A DNA stretch of 64,000 nucleotides from Lewinellaceae bacterium (GTDB lineage: Bacteria > Bacteroidota > Bacteroidia > Chitinophagales > Saprospiraceae), in the NCBI GenBank assembly GCA_016719605.1, contig JADJYW010000001.1, positions 496,001-560,000 on the forward strand. Direction: 5' to 3'. Under the pieces are notes generated by a model. That model was not told where the DNA came from. It saw only the letters and a list, made by a program, of their open reading frames with translations, and did not search any database. This document shows, piece by piece, positions 41,223 to 50,370 of the stretch. The translations under genes and the position numbers were made by a program. Within the stretch, counting starts at the first letter, position 1. Each line of letters opens with the position of its first letter.

Positions 41223-41253
41223 CCTTCTAACCCGTAACCTTCTAACCCGTAAC
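41151..41253 (+). repeat. 15-bp tandem array, about seven units, at four-helix gene 3' end
   Basis: Four copies of AACCCGAAACCTTCT (from 41154) followed by three AACCCGTAACCTTCT-type copies, in exact 15-bp register. It encodes the protein tail and touches the stop codon of the DUF1800 gene at 41254. Confidence 0.9.
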
Positions 41254-42912
41254 CTAGTAAACCTGCATTTCCGGCGCGTACAGCATTGCATTGAACAGCC
41301 GCCTGAGCGGGATTTGCACCTCCGAGTCGTCGCCGGTGCCGAGGTAGTTGAACCACTCATAGTCCCAGTCGGCGGCGGGCAGGCCGTCGAGGAAAATTTC
41401 CGTGTGGAAATACTCGAAGCGGTCGTTGTCCGGCACTTCCGGGAAGAGGTATTGCAGGAGTTCCTGCACGAGGACATACGAATCGTTCGGCTCGGCGATG
41501 ATGCCGCTGTCGCGCAGCCAGGCTGCGAAATCAAACCGGGTTCCCAGCGGTTCGTTGGCGCCCGGCCCCCAGGCGTGTGTGCCGGTGATGAGCATTTCCG
41601 GCCATTTGTAGCGGGCCACGATGGTGGCGGAATTGAAAAACTGCCGGTTGAAATCCGGGTCCTGGTAGTAGCCTGGGTAGCCCGCCACATCGGGCGGGTA
41701 AAACATGAACATACCCGACCAGTCCATCAGGCGGCCCATGATGCTTTTGTCCCAGAACGTGTCGTAGTGCGCAACGGTTTCGCTCACGGGATCGGGGATG
41801 GGCACCTCGAAAAACGACAGCGTTTGCAAAGCCAGGTCGAGCGGCGAGCGGATGAGGGCGCCCACGTTTTCGTCGGCGGCTTCGGCGTCGTCGGCGTCGT
41901 AGAAATGCTCGCTTTGGAGCAGTTGCTGCACCACGGGTTTTATTTCAAAATCGTTGGTGATGAATGTTTGCGCAAGCGGACCGATAATGTCGGTCTCGAC
42001 GTCGGCGGGCAGGTCGCGCCCGATGAAAAAGCGGTAGAGGCGGCGGCAGAAATTGCGGGCTGTTTCTTCCTGCGCAAACACCATGTCCACCAGTGCATTC
42101 AGTTCGGCATTCATGCCGGCGAGGTCGTTGGTGGGCGGCTGAATGGTGGCGCCGTTAAACCGGGCGCTGAAGGTTTTTACCCCGAAATCATGGCCTTGCG
42201 GGTAGCCGCGGCCGGCCGGAATACCCGTTTCAGGGTCCTGGTACTGGTGGCGTTTGGCGTTGTTGAATCCGGTGAAAACACGAGCCGCCTGCTGGATATC
42301 GTCCTCGGTGTAGTTGGTATAGTCGCCCGGCCCGGCCGCTTCTCCGGCGCCGATGGTGTGCAGCTCGAAGAATTCGCGGGCGTAGTTGAGGTTGGGGTTG
42401 TTGACGTAGTTTTGGTTGTTGTCAATGTAGTCGAGCATACAATTGTCCACGACCATTTTGGCTACGAGTTTTTTGAAATTGCCGAGGCTGCCCCAGCGCA
42501 GCAGCGCGAGGTAGTCGTGAAAATCCATGCTGCTGCCGTAGTCGGGCGTGACGGTGAGAAACTGGTGGAAAAAGAACGCCATGCGGTGTCCGGCGCCGGG
42601 GTCGTGCAGGGCCTCGTTGAGCCACCAGGACATGACGAAACGGCGCAGGTCGTTGTCGTCGGCGGGCAGCAGTACGGAGGGTGGTTGCGGCGGATTGACC
42701 CAGGTGACGGGCGTTGCGCCGGCAGTAGCGGCGTACACGGGCTGGTCAAGTTGTAGCGGGGAGGGGACGAGCAAGGCGGCCACCGCGTCGGATGCGGTTT
42801 GGGCGGCCAGCTCATCCACCTTGGCGCGGGAGTAGCGGAAACTTGCGCGACGCAATAAATGCGCGGCACGCCGCTGCCCCAGGGCGCCCTGGAGGGGATT
42901 CAAAGAAGCCAT
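41254..42912 (-). CDS. DUF1800 domain protein
   Basis: 552 residues. It opens AAHLLRRASFRYSRAKVDELA, the usual DUF1800 start; later MAFFFHQFLTVTPDYG, REFFELHTIGAGEA and FCRRLYRFFIGRDLP match the family. No signal peptide or T9SS domain is visible. DUF1800 proteins have unknown function and travel with DUF1501 partners, which in this genome is the next gene on the strand. The C-terminus (NAMLYAPEMQVY) is followed immediately by the 15-bp array. Confidence 0.85.
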   Translation of the reverse strand: MASLNPLQGALGQRRAAHLLRRASFRYSRAKVDELAAQTASDAVAALLVPSPLQLDQPVYAATAGATPVTWVNPPQPPSVLLPADDNDLRRFVMSWWLNEALHDPGAGHRMAFFFHQFLTVTPDYGSSMDFHDYLALLRWGSLGNFKKLVAKMVVDNCMLDYIDNNQNYVNNPNLNYAREFFELHTIGAGEAAGPGDYTNYTEDDIQQAARVFTGFNNAKRHQYQDPETGIPAGRGYPQGHDFGVKTFSARFNGATIQPPTNDLAGMNAELNALVDMVFAQEETARNFCRRLYRFFIGRDLPADVETDIIGPLAQTFITNDFEIKPVVQQLLQSEHFYDADDAEAADENVGALIRSPLDLALQTLSFFEVPIPDPVSETVAHYDTFWDKSIMGRLMDWSGMFMFYPPDVAGYPGYYQDPDFNRQFFNSATIVARYKWPEMLITGTHAWGPGANEPLGTRFDFAAWLRDSGIIAEPNDSYVLVQELLQYLFPEVPDNDRFEYFHTEIFLDGLPAADWDYEWFNYLGTGDDSEVQIPLRRLFNAMLYAPEMQVY

Positions 42913-43238
42913 GGTGCGAATAAAATGTTGATGAAATAATCGGTTTGTTACGCAGATTCAAAAAATGGTAGGCTTGCCGGGCGGGATAGATGTCTGACGT
43001 GCGTCAGCGAGAACTGCGTAGTTTGGATTAAAAATTAGAAACAGGGGGCATTTTACCGAAGGATTACTCTGGGGCATTAACGAGCCGTTTGAAAAGAATA
43101 TGCGAGCAGGGGTATGTTAAATTTTGGGTTTCCGGGCTGGGGTGACTCTCTCTGAACACGCTCCGACAGAAGTACACCGGAATTTTTTTACAGAAGGCGC
43201 AAAAGATGTCGCGCTTGCACAATAGCCGCGTACCTTTT
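42913..43238. other. 326-bp intergenic region
   Basis: It separates the DUF1800 gene from the WG-repeat cluster. A 75-codon minus frame (43064-43291) overlaps the end of the WG/TonB gene and has no recognisable features, so I do not call it. It contains a small palindrome-like GACGTGCGTCAG region near 43000 and probably the DUF1800 promoter; nothing else was seen. Confidence 0.5.
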
Positions 43239-45257
43239 TTACAACCTGAACGCCACCGGCAACGTAAACTTCGTGCGTACTTTTTGGCCACCGTCTTCGC
43301 CAGGTAGCCACTTGGGCATAGATTTCAGGAGACGTATCGCTTCCTTCCCGCAGCCCCCGCCGATGTCGCGCAGCAGTTGGATCGTAGTCAGGCTACCATC
43401 GGTTTCCACGATAAATGTCAACGCGACCTTGCCCTGAATGCCGTTTTCCCGGGCTAATACCGGGTATTTCAAGTTATCTGCAAGGAATTGGTTCAACGCC
43501 GGTTCGCCCCCGGGAAACTGAGGCAGTTTTTCCGGCAGCGTATAAATTTTCCCGCCGCCAGTGCCCACTTCCTGCTGCCGGAGATTCAGAGCAGGCTGTT
43601 CGATAACCGGAGGCGGCTCAACAACCCTTTCGACCTCTATAACCTCCTCTTTTGCCGGTGGTGGATTGGTTTTTGGCGGCGCAGCAGGAGCAACATCCTC
43701 GATGATCGAATCGGGCACCTCAAACAAAAACTCCTGCCCCAATTCGTTCAGCCCGATCCACATGCCGGGCGGAAAATCCTGGCGGACCAGCGCGATAATC
43801 AGGGCTCCCGCTGTGCCTTTGGTTTCCTTAAACCGTTTGATTTGGCCCTCATTCGGGCGGCTCGCCGCTGCGAGTGGTCCGGTATAAAGTCGGTTTCCTT
43901 CCGGCGTAACCAGCACAACCGAACTGTCCAGCCGGGCAATGTACGTTGCCGGAAAAACCTCAATCAGGTTGCGATAAATAAACTGCGTTTGTTCCGGGCC
44001 ACTGTCCAGATGAAGAAAACCAAAAAGCCCGTCGTTGTTGTCGCAAGCATATAAAATACGCGGATTGTCCGTGTGCGAAAGTAGCCGGTATGGCTTGGAT
44101 AACAGCGGTTTGCCCGACAAGTCATAGGCCATACATTGGGCAGAATCCGGATATTCGCGCTCCTGCGTGGTCACAATAGGGTGTTTTTCGGAGCGGTAAA
44201 AAATGGTGGAATACGCGACCGGCAGGATTGGTTTACCCGCCGAGGCGTACAGCCCCTTGTGGTACGGCTTGTCCTTTTGCATGGCCATGAGGTAGCGTTC
44301 GGGAAAGCAGTCCGGGCCTTGTTTGTGCCTGTTGTCTACCGCAACCTCCCGGATTTCATATTCAAACGGCAAAATTTGTTTGCCACTTGGATCATACAGC
44401 GCACAAGTCCTTCCTCTAGACGCTTCGCAAACACTGTACAAACCGTCGTACTGAACGATGTCCCACTTACCCAACGGGATGATATACTGCCCCGCTTCAT
44501 CCACAATTCCGTGCTCGTATGTATCGGTTCCCACCCGAAATTGTCCGGGCAACGCCGGGCTGACCTGCCGGTATTCGAGTGGCAGCACCGTATCGCCCCG
44601 AAACGTAATTATGCCGTAGTTTTCGTATTGGCCGTAGATGATAAGCCGCCCGTCTGTCCACCGGGCATCAGGCAAATTATCGGGAAACATCCAGCGTCCG
44701 GATTTGTCGGCATAGCGCAGTTTCAGGTTATTGAGTTCGATTTGAATCGAATTTTCGTTGAATCCACGGAAGGCGCGTTTGCCGGGTATTTTGAACAGCA
44801 ACTTGCCCCGGGCATCGAAAAACTGCAAAACCGTGTCGCCAGGCAAACGCCCGACGAGCAGATTGGGGTCCAGAACGTGGGTATTCTCGTCATACTTCAT
44901 GGGCAGCACGAGTTCGCCTTTCCGGTTCACAATCCCGCAGTTGCCCCGCTCCGAATTGGAGACGATGGCAAAGCCGAACTGGTGGCCCTCCGGTTTTCTG
45001 GTCAGCCGGATATGTTTGTACTCAAACGGCACAACCGTTTCGCCATTTGCATTGATTACCCCGGAAAAAAGCCCCTTTTGGGCAACCATCAAGGTGTCCA
45101 ATTTGGTTGGCAAATCTGTGTACTCGAATGGAATAAGTACGCGGCGGTAGTTGTCCACGAAACCATATTTGCCGGTTACCGGGTCTTTTTGGCGTGCCTG
45201 CCCCGAGACTGTCCGGGCTAAAAAAAGGCAAAGAAGACTCAAAATTATGATGCGCAT
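43239..45257 (-). CDS. WG-repeat protein with C-terminal TonB domain
   Basis: 672 residues with a signal peptide (MRIIILSLLCLFLARTVSGQ). WG-type repeats run through the first 480 residues: GKYGFVDNYRRVLIPFEYTD, SGVINANGETVVPFEYK, CGIVNRKGELVLPMKYD, YGIITFRGDTVLPLEYR, HGIVDEAGQYIIPLGK. A Pro-rich linker (about 525-565) leads to a TonB C-terminal domain with FPGGEPALNQFLADNLKYP and GIQGKVALTFIVETDGSL. Such a domain normally contacts outer membrane receptors; here the protein has a cleavable signal instead of a membrane anchor. First of three neighbouring WG proteins on this strand. Confidence 0.85.
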   Translation of the reverse strand: MRIIILSLLCLFLARTVSGQARQKDPVTGKYGFVDNYRRVLIPFEYTDLPTKLDTLMVAQKGLFSGVINANGETVVPFEYKHIRLTRKPEGHQFGFAIVSNSERGNCGIVNRKGELVLPMKYDENTHVLDPNLLVGRLPGDTVLQFFDARGKLLFKIPGKRAFRGFNENSIQIELNNLKLRYADKSGRWMFPDNLPDARWTDGRLIIYGQYENYGIITFRGDTVLPLEYRQVSPALPGQFRVGTDTYEHGIVDEAGQYIIPLGKWDIVQYDGLYSVCEASRGRTCALYDPSGKQILPFEYEIREVAVDNRHKQGPDCFPERYLMAMQKDKPYHKGLYASAGKPILPVAYSTIFYRSEKHPIVTTQEREYPDSAQCMAYDLSGKPLLSKPYRLLSHTDNPRILYACDNNDGLFGFLHLDSGPEQTQFIYRNLIEVFPATYIARLDSSVVLVTPEGNRLYTGPLAAASRPNEGQIKRFKETKGTAGALIIALVRQDFPPGMWIGLNELGQEFLFEVPDSIIEDVAPAAPPKTNPPPAKEEVIEVERVVEPPPVIEQPALNLRQQEVGTGGGKIYTLPEKLPQFPGGEPALNQFLADNLKYPVLARENGIQGKVALTFIVETDGSLTTIQLLRDIGGGCGKEAIRLLKSMPKWLPGEDGGQKVRTKFTLPVAFRL

Positions 45258-45340
45258 TGGGTGTAGTCTTTTGTAAAAAAAGTTATTCCCGGTAAATAAC
45301 CCCAGAAACGATATTGGCCCAGAATCTATACCGCAAGGTT

Positions 45341-47380
45341 TTACGGAAAAAATAGGGCCAAATGTCGCGGTTCTTTTCCAGTTGCAAATCGCTGAAAGGC
45401 GCCGGGAATAGGTCGCACGAACGTATTTTCCGGCGAAACCACCACGGTTAAATCAACTGCCGAAGCAAGCCAATACCCATCCGGGCCTTCATAGGCGGTG
45501 AAATTTGCGTACCGTGGAGCAGCAAAAAGCACCTGACCTTGCCAGTCAAGCAAATCCGTTTTGTTGGCGTTGTCGCAGGAAAGCAGGCGGCCAGGCTGCA
45601 CCATTGCTAAATTTCGAAACCGAAAAGGCAGCACCGGATTCCCCATCGAGTCGAGCAACCCGCAAAGACCATCCTCCCGGCGGCAAACGATCAGGAAATC
45701 GCCCGCCCACTCGGTTTCCGAATCGAAATACATCGGGTGCGCTTCGAGCGAATCGGGGAAGGCAAAAACAGTTTTCCCGCCGGCGTCAAGTATGGCGGTG
45801 CGCTCCGTACCGTCGCGGTCAAATTCCCGGATGATTTTCCGGTGTGGAGGTTGTGGGCCGGCGGCGTTTACGGCTGGTTTGGGAGGGTCGGTTTCAAAAT
45901 CGCGCCTCGTTCCCGGCAATTTTTGCCCGGTTCGGTCGAACGCATAAAAAAGGCTCAGCCCGGCAGGTTTTGCCCAGAACACAACCGTTTTGCCGACGGC
46001 AGTATCCGCTTCGGCGCGAATGGACGAAAAATCCACAGGCAGAATGGCGTTCCCTGCCCGATCAAATACCCCCCACAGCGCGCCTTTTTGCACCACAAAA
46101 AATTCGGCTCCGGCTTCGGTAAGCAAGCCGACCTGATCGTATTGCTCGGGGATGACCACCTGCCCCGTTTCGTCGCGCAACCCGAGTACACCGGCTGGCC
46201 GGTTGGGCGCTGCTTTGCGGGTGATAAACTGCGGAATATTTGTGCCCGGGCGCTCACTTATCCCCGAAATATCCAACAGCTTCTCGGAAAAAAGAATCCG
46301 AAAAGTGGAGTCCGCAATGGCCGACACCGGGCCGTCGTGCAGGATCAAATAAGGCGTTCCGGTACCGAGGTTGGCTTTGTGCAGACCAATCCGGTCGTAG
46401 CCTTTGCCCAGTAGATTTTCGCCTTTCGAGTTGAGCAAACGTACCTTTTCGCCGGGGCGTTTTGTAACAAAACAGTCGGTGTGTACATGGTACATCCACT
46501 CAAATTCGGGCGGAAAAACCCATTTCCCGGAGTAATCTGCCAGCCCGAAGCGGGTTTTGGTTTCCACCACGAGGTAGTCATTTCCGGCGTACCGAACGTT
46601 TTGAAAAATGGTGTCCAGCACGATTTTGCCGTCGGCATCGAGCATGCCGGCACGTCCGGTTAGTCTGGAAATGTACGAATGCACCGGGTTATTCACCAGA
46701 AAATAGCCTTCCCGGGGGGTGGTTTCGATGTTTTCCCACATCAATGGGATGCGGATTTGGCCATTGTGATCGCCAACGCCGAGTTGCCGGATGCCATCGC
46801 CGAGCAGGAAGTAGTTTGGACTAATAGCGGCGGCGGCGGCAAAGTCGCGCGGAAAAATTTCCTTCAGGGTGGTGTCTATAAAATTTACCCGGTCCGATTT
46901 GCGGTACACCCGGTGCACACCGTAGCGGAATTGCCCCACCTCAGCCATGGAGTCGCGGGTATGCCAGGGAAACCAAAACGGCGTTTCAAACAACTGCCCC
47001 GGCCAGTAGTCGCGGGTTTCGCCGGTCAGGTGGTTCACAAAATACAACTTGCCGCCCACCTCCACCATCCACAAGTGGCGCAGGGTATCGGGCGCACTGT
47101 TTTCGGTCTCAAAATTGACTACCCGTACGGCCCGGCCATCGGCGCCGGACAACGTCATACCATTGCGCAGGTAGATCAGCGGGCGCCGGTTTAGTGCACC
47201 CACCGCGCCTATTTCGTGTTCCGGCATAATAGCCAACTGATCGTATGCAAGTCGTACGACGATTTCGCCCGATTCCGTGGCGTAGTCATAATAGCCGCCG
47301 GAACCGAGGTACGGGATGAGGGTTTGGGCTGAAATCAGCGATGCGAGTGGCAGGAAAACGCCGATAAGAAAGGTGCGCAT
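45341..47380 (-). CDS. WG-repeat protein, probable C-terminal frameshift
   Basis: 679 residues from the ATG at 47380, with a signal peptide (MRTFLIGVFLPLASLISAQ). Repeats such as GGYYDYATESGEIVVRLAYD, AGMLDADGKIVLDTIFQ, FGLADYSGKWVFPPEFE and CGLLDSMGNPVLPFRFR are degenerate WG units. The frame ends LALFFP at 45341, but removing one A from the six-A run at 45347-45352 extends it to 45283 with RYRFWANIVSGVIYRE, which matches the end of the next WG protein (RVFWVNAVTGRVYRE). So the natural gene is probably 45283-47380. Confidence 0.8.
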   Translation of the reverse strand: MRTFLIGVFLPLASLISAQTLIPYLGSGGYYDYATESGEIVVRLAYDQLAIMPEHEIGAVGALNRRPLIYLRNGMTLSGADGRAVRVVNFETENSAPDTLRHLWMVEVGGKLYFVNHLTGETRDYWPGQLFETPFWFPWHTRDSMAEVGQFRYGVHRVYRKSDRVNFIDTTLKEIFPRDFAAAAAISPNYFLLGDGIRQLGVGDHNGQIRIPLMWENIETTPREGYFLVNNPVHSYISRLTGRAGMLDADGKIVLDTIFQNVRYAGNDYLVVETKTRFGLADYSGKWVFPPEFEWMYHVHTDCFVTKRPGEKVRLLNSKGENLLGKGYDRIGLHKANLGTGTPYLILHDGPVSAIADSTFRILFSEKLLDISGISERPGTNIPQFITRKAAPNRPAGVLGLRDETGQVVIPEQYDQVGLLTEAGAEFFVVQKGALWGVFDRAGNAILPVDFSSIRAEADTAVGKTVVFWAKPAGLSLFYAFDRTGQKLPGTRRDFETDPPKPAVNAAGPQPPHRKIIREFDRDGTERTAILDAGGKTVFAFPDSLEAHPMYFDSETEWAGDFLIVCRREDGLCGLLDSMGNPVLPFRFRNLAMVQPGRLLSCDNANKTDLLDWQGQVLFAAPRYANFTAYEGPDGYWLASAVDLTVVVSPENTFVRPIPGAFQRFATGKEPRHLALFFP

Positions 47381-47424
47381 AGGTTGGTCCGGATACTTAA
47401 ATTTGGGTTTGCACAAAGGGTATT

Positions 47425-50250
47425 TTACTCGCGGTAAACCCGTCCTGTCACGGCATTTACCCAAAATACCCGACTTGGGTCTTCATAAAATTTCCAGAAA
47501 CGCTCCTGGTTGTTTTCGGAAATACTTTGGGCAAATTGCCCCGGCACCTCAAACAGCCGTTCGCCTTCCGGCGAAAAAACCAGTGTCCGGGAGATCAGCT
47601 GCTGCGACGCATTTTTTTTGTCAATACGGATCAAGAAGTGGCCGGATGTCATTTTGGTCAAATTAATCGGGTTGTCCGCATTTTCCAACACATTTCCCTG
47701 CCAGTCGAGCAAGCGAAAGATGGAGGTTGCCGGTTTGCGTTCCGTCAAAAAATACCCGCTGGCCAGCACGATCAGCTCGCCGAATTGAAACGGCAACACC
47801 TCCTTTCCGGTCGAATCCAGCACGCCCCAGAGGTCGTTTTTGCGGCAGGACAAAAATCCGTCTTTCAAGGAAGTTGAACGGTCGTAATCGCTCAAATCCA
47901 CCACAATTTTGGCTTTTTCATTGATGATCGCCTGGTATTTGCGGCCGGGTTCGTGTATTTCCACAGTGTTCAGGCTGCCCAGATTCGACGGCCCGCCGTA
48001 GAATTTGTAGGGCGCAAGTTGCTCGCCCGACTTGGTAAACCAGGTGTTCAGAATGGTGAAATTTTGAGGATCGGCGGGGTCCATTGTCCCGATATTTGCT
48101 TTGAAATTCGGTGCTTCTTCCGGGTATTCATGCCCGGCGGTACTGAACACATCGAACACGGTCGCATCGGGCACTACATTTACCCGGTGCAGGCGACGCA
48201 CCCCGCCGTCGGCAGCATCCTGGCTCTTTTCCGGAATTTCCGCCACGAGTGTCCACGAAATCGGCAAAAAACGCACACCGGCCACGGGCGGAATCACCCA
48301 CTCGCCCCGGGCATTGATGACACCGCAGGCGTATTTTGCAACAGAGGCATCTTCAACCGGCGGCGCGGCCACCACCACTTTTGGTTGTTTCGCTACCGGT
48401 TCGGCCGGCTTCGGCGCCGTGGGTTTGTCGGGTACCACGGACGGCGGCGGGGACCGGCGTTCGGGCGACAATGACTGCCAAACCGCCACCAAACCTGTTT
48501 TTTCAAAAGAAAACTGGTGAAAAAACGAACTGGGAATCCGGAATCCCTTGGGCATAATGGAGCGCATGGAGCGGTCCAATACCTCGCAGTCCGTCGGGTT
48601 TTGTTTGATAAAAACCAGGCCCGCCGGACTGTTTGCCGCCTTCAGGTTGAAATGCTGTCCCCACGACGCGGGGGCGTCCACCACCGTGCCGTCGAAGAGG
48701 CCTATTTTCCGGCTCATGGTGCCGCGCAAGGGCACCAGCGTGAACAAGTCATTTTCTTTTTTGGTGGGGTTGAAACAGTCTGCCTCGGGTCGTCGGCTAC
48801 CGTCGGGGTGGAAGCCGAGCCAGCGCACCGAGCCTTTTTCGCGCGCCCAAACGGAGGGCTGGTTTTCGCCGCGAAAAACTGCGATTTCCTCATATTGGCA
48901 AGGCAACACGACACTGCCTCCGGTGGAAAACAGCCCGGCGAGGCCGTTTTTCTGGAATTTGATAAACGGCTGCTCGTACACTTTTTCAAACGACTCGTAC
49001 TCCCGCGGCAGGACTTCCTTGCCGGAAAAGTCCGTCAGGCCGAGCGCCATTTTGCCGGGAGCCAGCAATTTGGTCGTTTTGAAAAATACCCCGTTTTCGG
49101 TGTTCAAATGCGCCATGAAATAGTTGGCGCAAGTGTCGCGGAAGATGGTTTTTATGTTCAGGTCCAGTGCCCCGCAGGTCGGCCCGATTTTGAACTGGAA
49201 ATGCGGCTGCGACGTGGCCACTTTGGGAAAAAAGTCAAGGTTGTCGAACGTTTCAGGGAATAGTTGCGCTCCGTCGGCCCGGATGATGATACGCTTGCCA
49301 CCAAGGGTCCGGATAAAAACCGCATCGAACGCCCATTCCAGGTCGCCCGGCTGCTCGGGCAAAACGACGTTTCCGGCGTAGTCCATCAGTCCCTCTGCGG
49401 CGCCTTTTTTGAAAATAAGCCACTGTTCGCCGGCGGGACGCAGGTCGTCCAGTTTGGGAGAAATAAGCACCTTGCCGTCGGCGTCAATCAGGCCTGCTTT
49501 GCCTTTTTCGATGAAGGCACCGGCCTCTGGCCTGTTCACGATGAAAATACCTTTTTGTTGGCTGGGCACGAGTACTTGCCAGTTGTATTTGGTGCGCACA
49601 CGCCCCGAGCGGTCTGCTACGGCGCACCTTTTTTCGGCGTTGGCAACGATAAAGAATGTGTCGTCCACCACGGTGCCGGCGGCAAAATCTTCTTTAAAAA
49701 TCAAGTTGAGCGCCGTGTCAATGAAATTGATCTGGTCGCCGGGGCGTCCGACGCGGGCGCAGTTGTAGCGAAATTTGGTCAGCCGTCCGCCCTCATCTGT
49801 CCAGTGGTATTCCACCGGGAACCAGAAGCGCAAGCCACCCGCCGAAGGTTTTGGGAATTCGGCTTCCTTGCCTGTACCGAGGTGGATAATCAGGTTTTTG
49901 TCCCGAAGGTCCAGGGTTATGAGGTGTTGCAGCGTGTCTGAGGCGGTCGTTTCAGAGCGGTTATAATTCCAGACCGACATTGGAGAGACATAACCGTTCG
50001 GGTCGGGAAATACCCGTCCGTTGCGCAGCACAACAACCCTGGCGCCGTCTTTTTTAGCACGGACAAACAATTGTCCTGCGCGAAAGAAGTCGTACACTTC
50101 GCTGAATGCCGGCTCGATGACTACGTTTCCGGCTTCATCGGCAAAACCAGTCAGGCCGTTTTTAGCAAAATACGGGACGAGGGTTTGGGCCGGGAGATAT
50201 TGGATAAAGAGGGCGATAGAAAGGCGGAAAAGAAAGAGCAATTTTTGCAT
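47425..50250 (-). CDS. WG-repeat protein, large
   Basis: 941 residues from the ATG at 50250, with a signal peptide (MQKLLFLFRLSIALFIQYLPAQ). About seven WG-like units: TGFADEAGNVVIEPAFSEV, AGLIDADGKVLISPKLDDL, EGLMDYAGNVVLPEQP, LGLTDFSGKEVLPREYE, AGLFSTGGSVVLPCQYE, CGVINARGEWVIPPVAG, WGVLDSTGKEVLPFQFG. It is a paralogue of the preceding WG protein (N-terminus, RNGRVFPDP/LRNGMTLSG region and C-terminus correspond). Secreted, function unknown; WG repeats form beta structures in surface and toxin-related proteins. Confidence 0.82.
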   Translation of the reverse strand: MQKLLFLFRLSIALFIQYLPAQTLVPYFAKNGLTGFADEAGNVVIEPAFSEVYDFFRAGQLFVRAKKDGARVVVLRNGRVFPDPNGYVSPMSVWNYNRSETTASDTLQHLITLDLRDKNLIIHLGTGKEAEFPKPSAGGLRFWFPVEYHWTDEGGRLTKFRYNCARVGRPGDQINFIDTALNLIFKEDFAAGTVVDDTFFIVANAEKRCAVADRSGRVRTKYNWQVLVPSQQKGIFIVNRPEAGAFIEKGKAGLIDADGKVLISPKLDDLRPAGEQWLIFKKGAAEGLMDYAGNVVLPEQPGDLEWAFDAVFIRTLGGKRIIIRADGAQLFPETFDNLDFFPKVATSQPHFQFKIGPTCGALDLNIKTIFRDTCANYFMAHLNTENGVFFKTTKLLAPGKMALGLTDFSGKEVLPREYESFEKVYEQPFIKFQKNGLAGLFSTGGSVVLPCQYEEIAVFRGENQPSVWAREKGSVRWLGFHPDGSRRPEADCFNPTKKENDLFTLVPLRGTMSRKIGLFDGTVVDAPASWGQHFNLKAANSPAGLVFIKQNPTDCEVLDRSMRSIMPKGFRIPSSFFHQFSFEKTGLVAVWQSLSPERRSPPPSVVPDKPTAPKPAEPVAKQPKVVVAAPPVEDASVAKYACGVINARGEWVIPPVAGVRFLPISWTLVAEIPEKSQDAADGGVRRLHRVNVVPDATVFDVFSTAGHEYPEEAPNFKANIGTMDPADPQNFTILNTWFTKSGEQLAPYKFYGGPSNLGSLNTVEIHEPGRKYQAIINEKAKIVVDLSDYDRSTSLKDGFLSCRKNDLWGVLDSTGKEVLPFQFGELIVLASGYFLTERKPATSIFRLLDWQGNVLENADNPINLTKMTSGHFLIRIDKKNASQQLISRTLVFSPEGERLFEVPGQFAQSISENNQERFWKFYEDPSRVFWVNAVTGRVYRE

Positions 50251-50279
50251 GCGGTACCTGGTTTCTACAAAATCAAATC

Positions 50280-50287
50280 CAAAGGTA
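50280..50287 (-). promoter_or_regulatory. Candidate -7 element (TACCTTTG) of WG-repeat gene
   Basis: It matches TAnnTTTG on the minus strand, 29 bases before the start at 50250. No clear -33 element is visible. Confidence 0.4.
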
Positions 50288-50370
50288 CGTCGCACCCGGA
50301 AGGGCGTGGCGCCATTCCCGGCGATCAATCTGCACCATGGGAAAATTTTACCGGCCGACTCGTTGGCTGT

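Noticed and set aside
41151..41253. Possible CRISPR array
   Set aside because: The units are directly adjacent 15-bp repeats without spacers; no cas genes are near.
43064..43291. Minus-strand frame of 75 codons
   Set aside because: Overlaps the end of the WG/TonB gene and shows no protein-like pattern.
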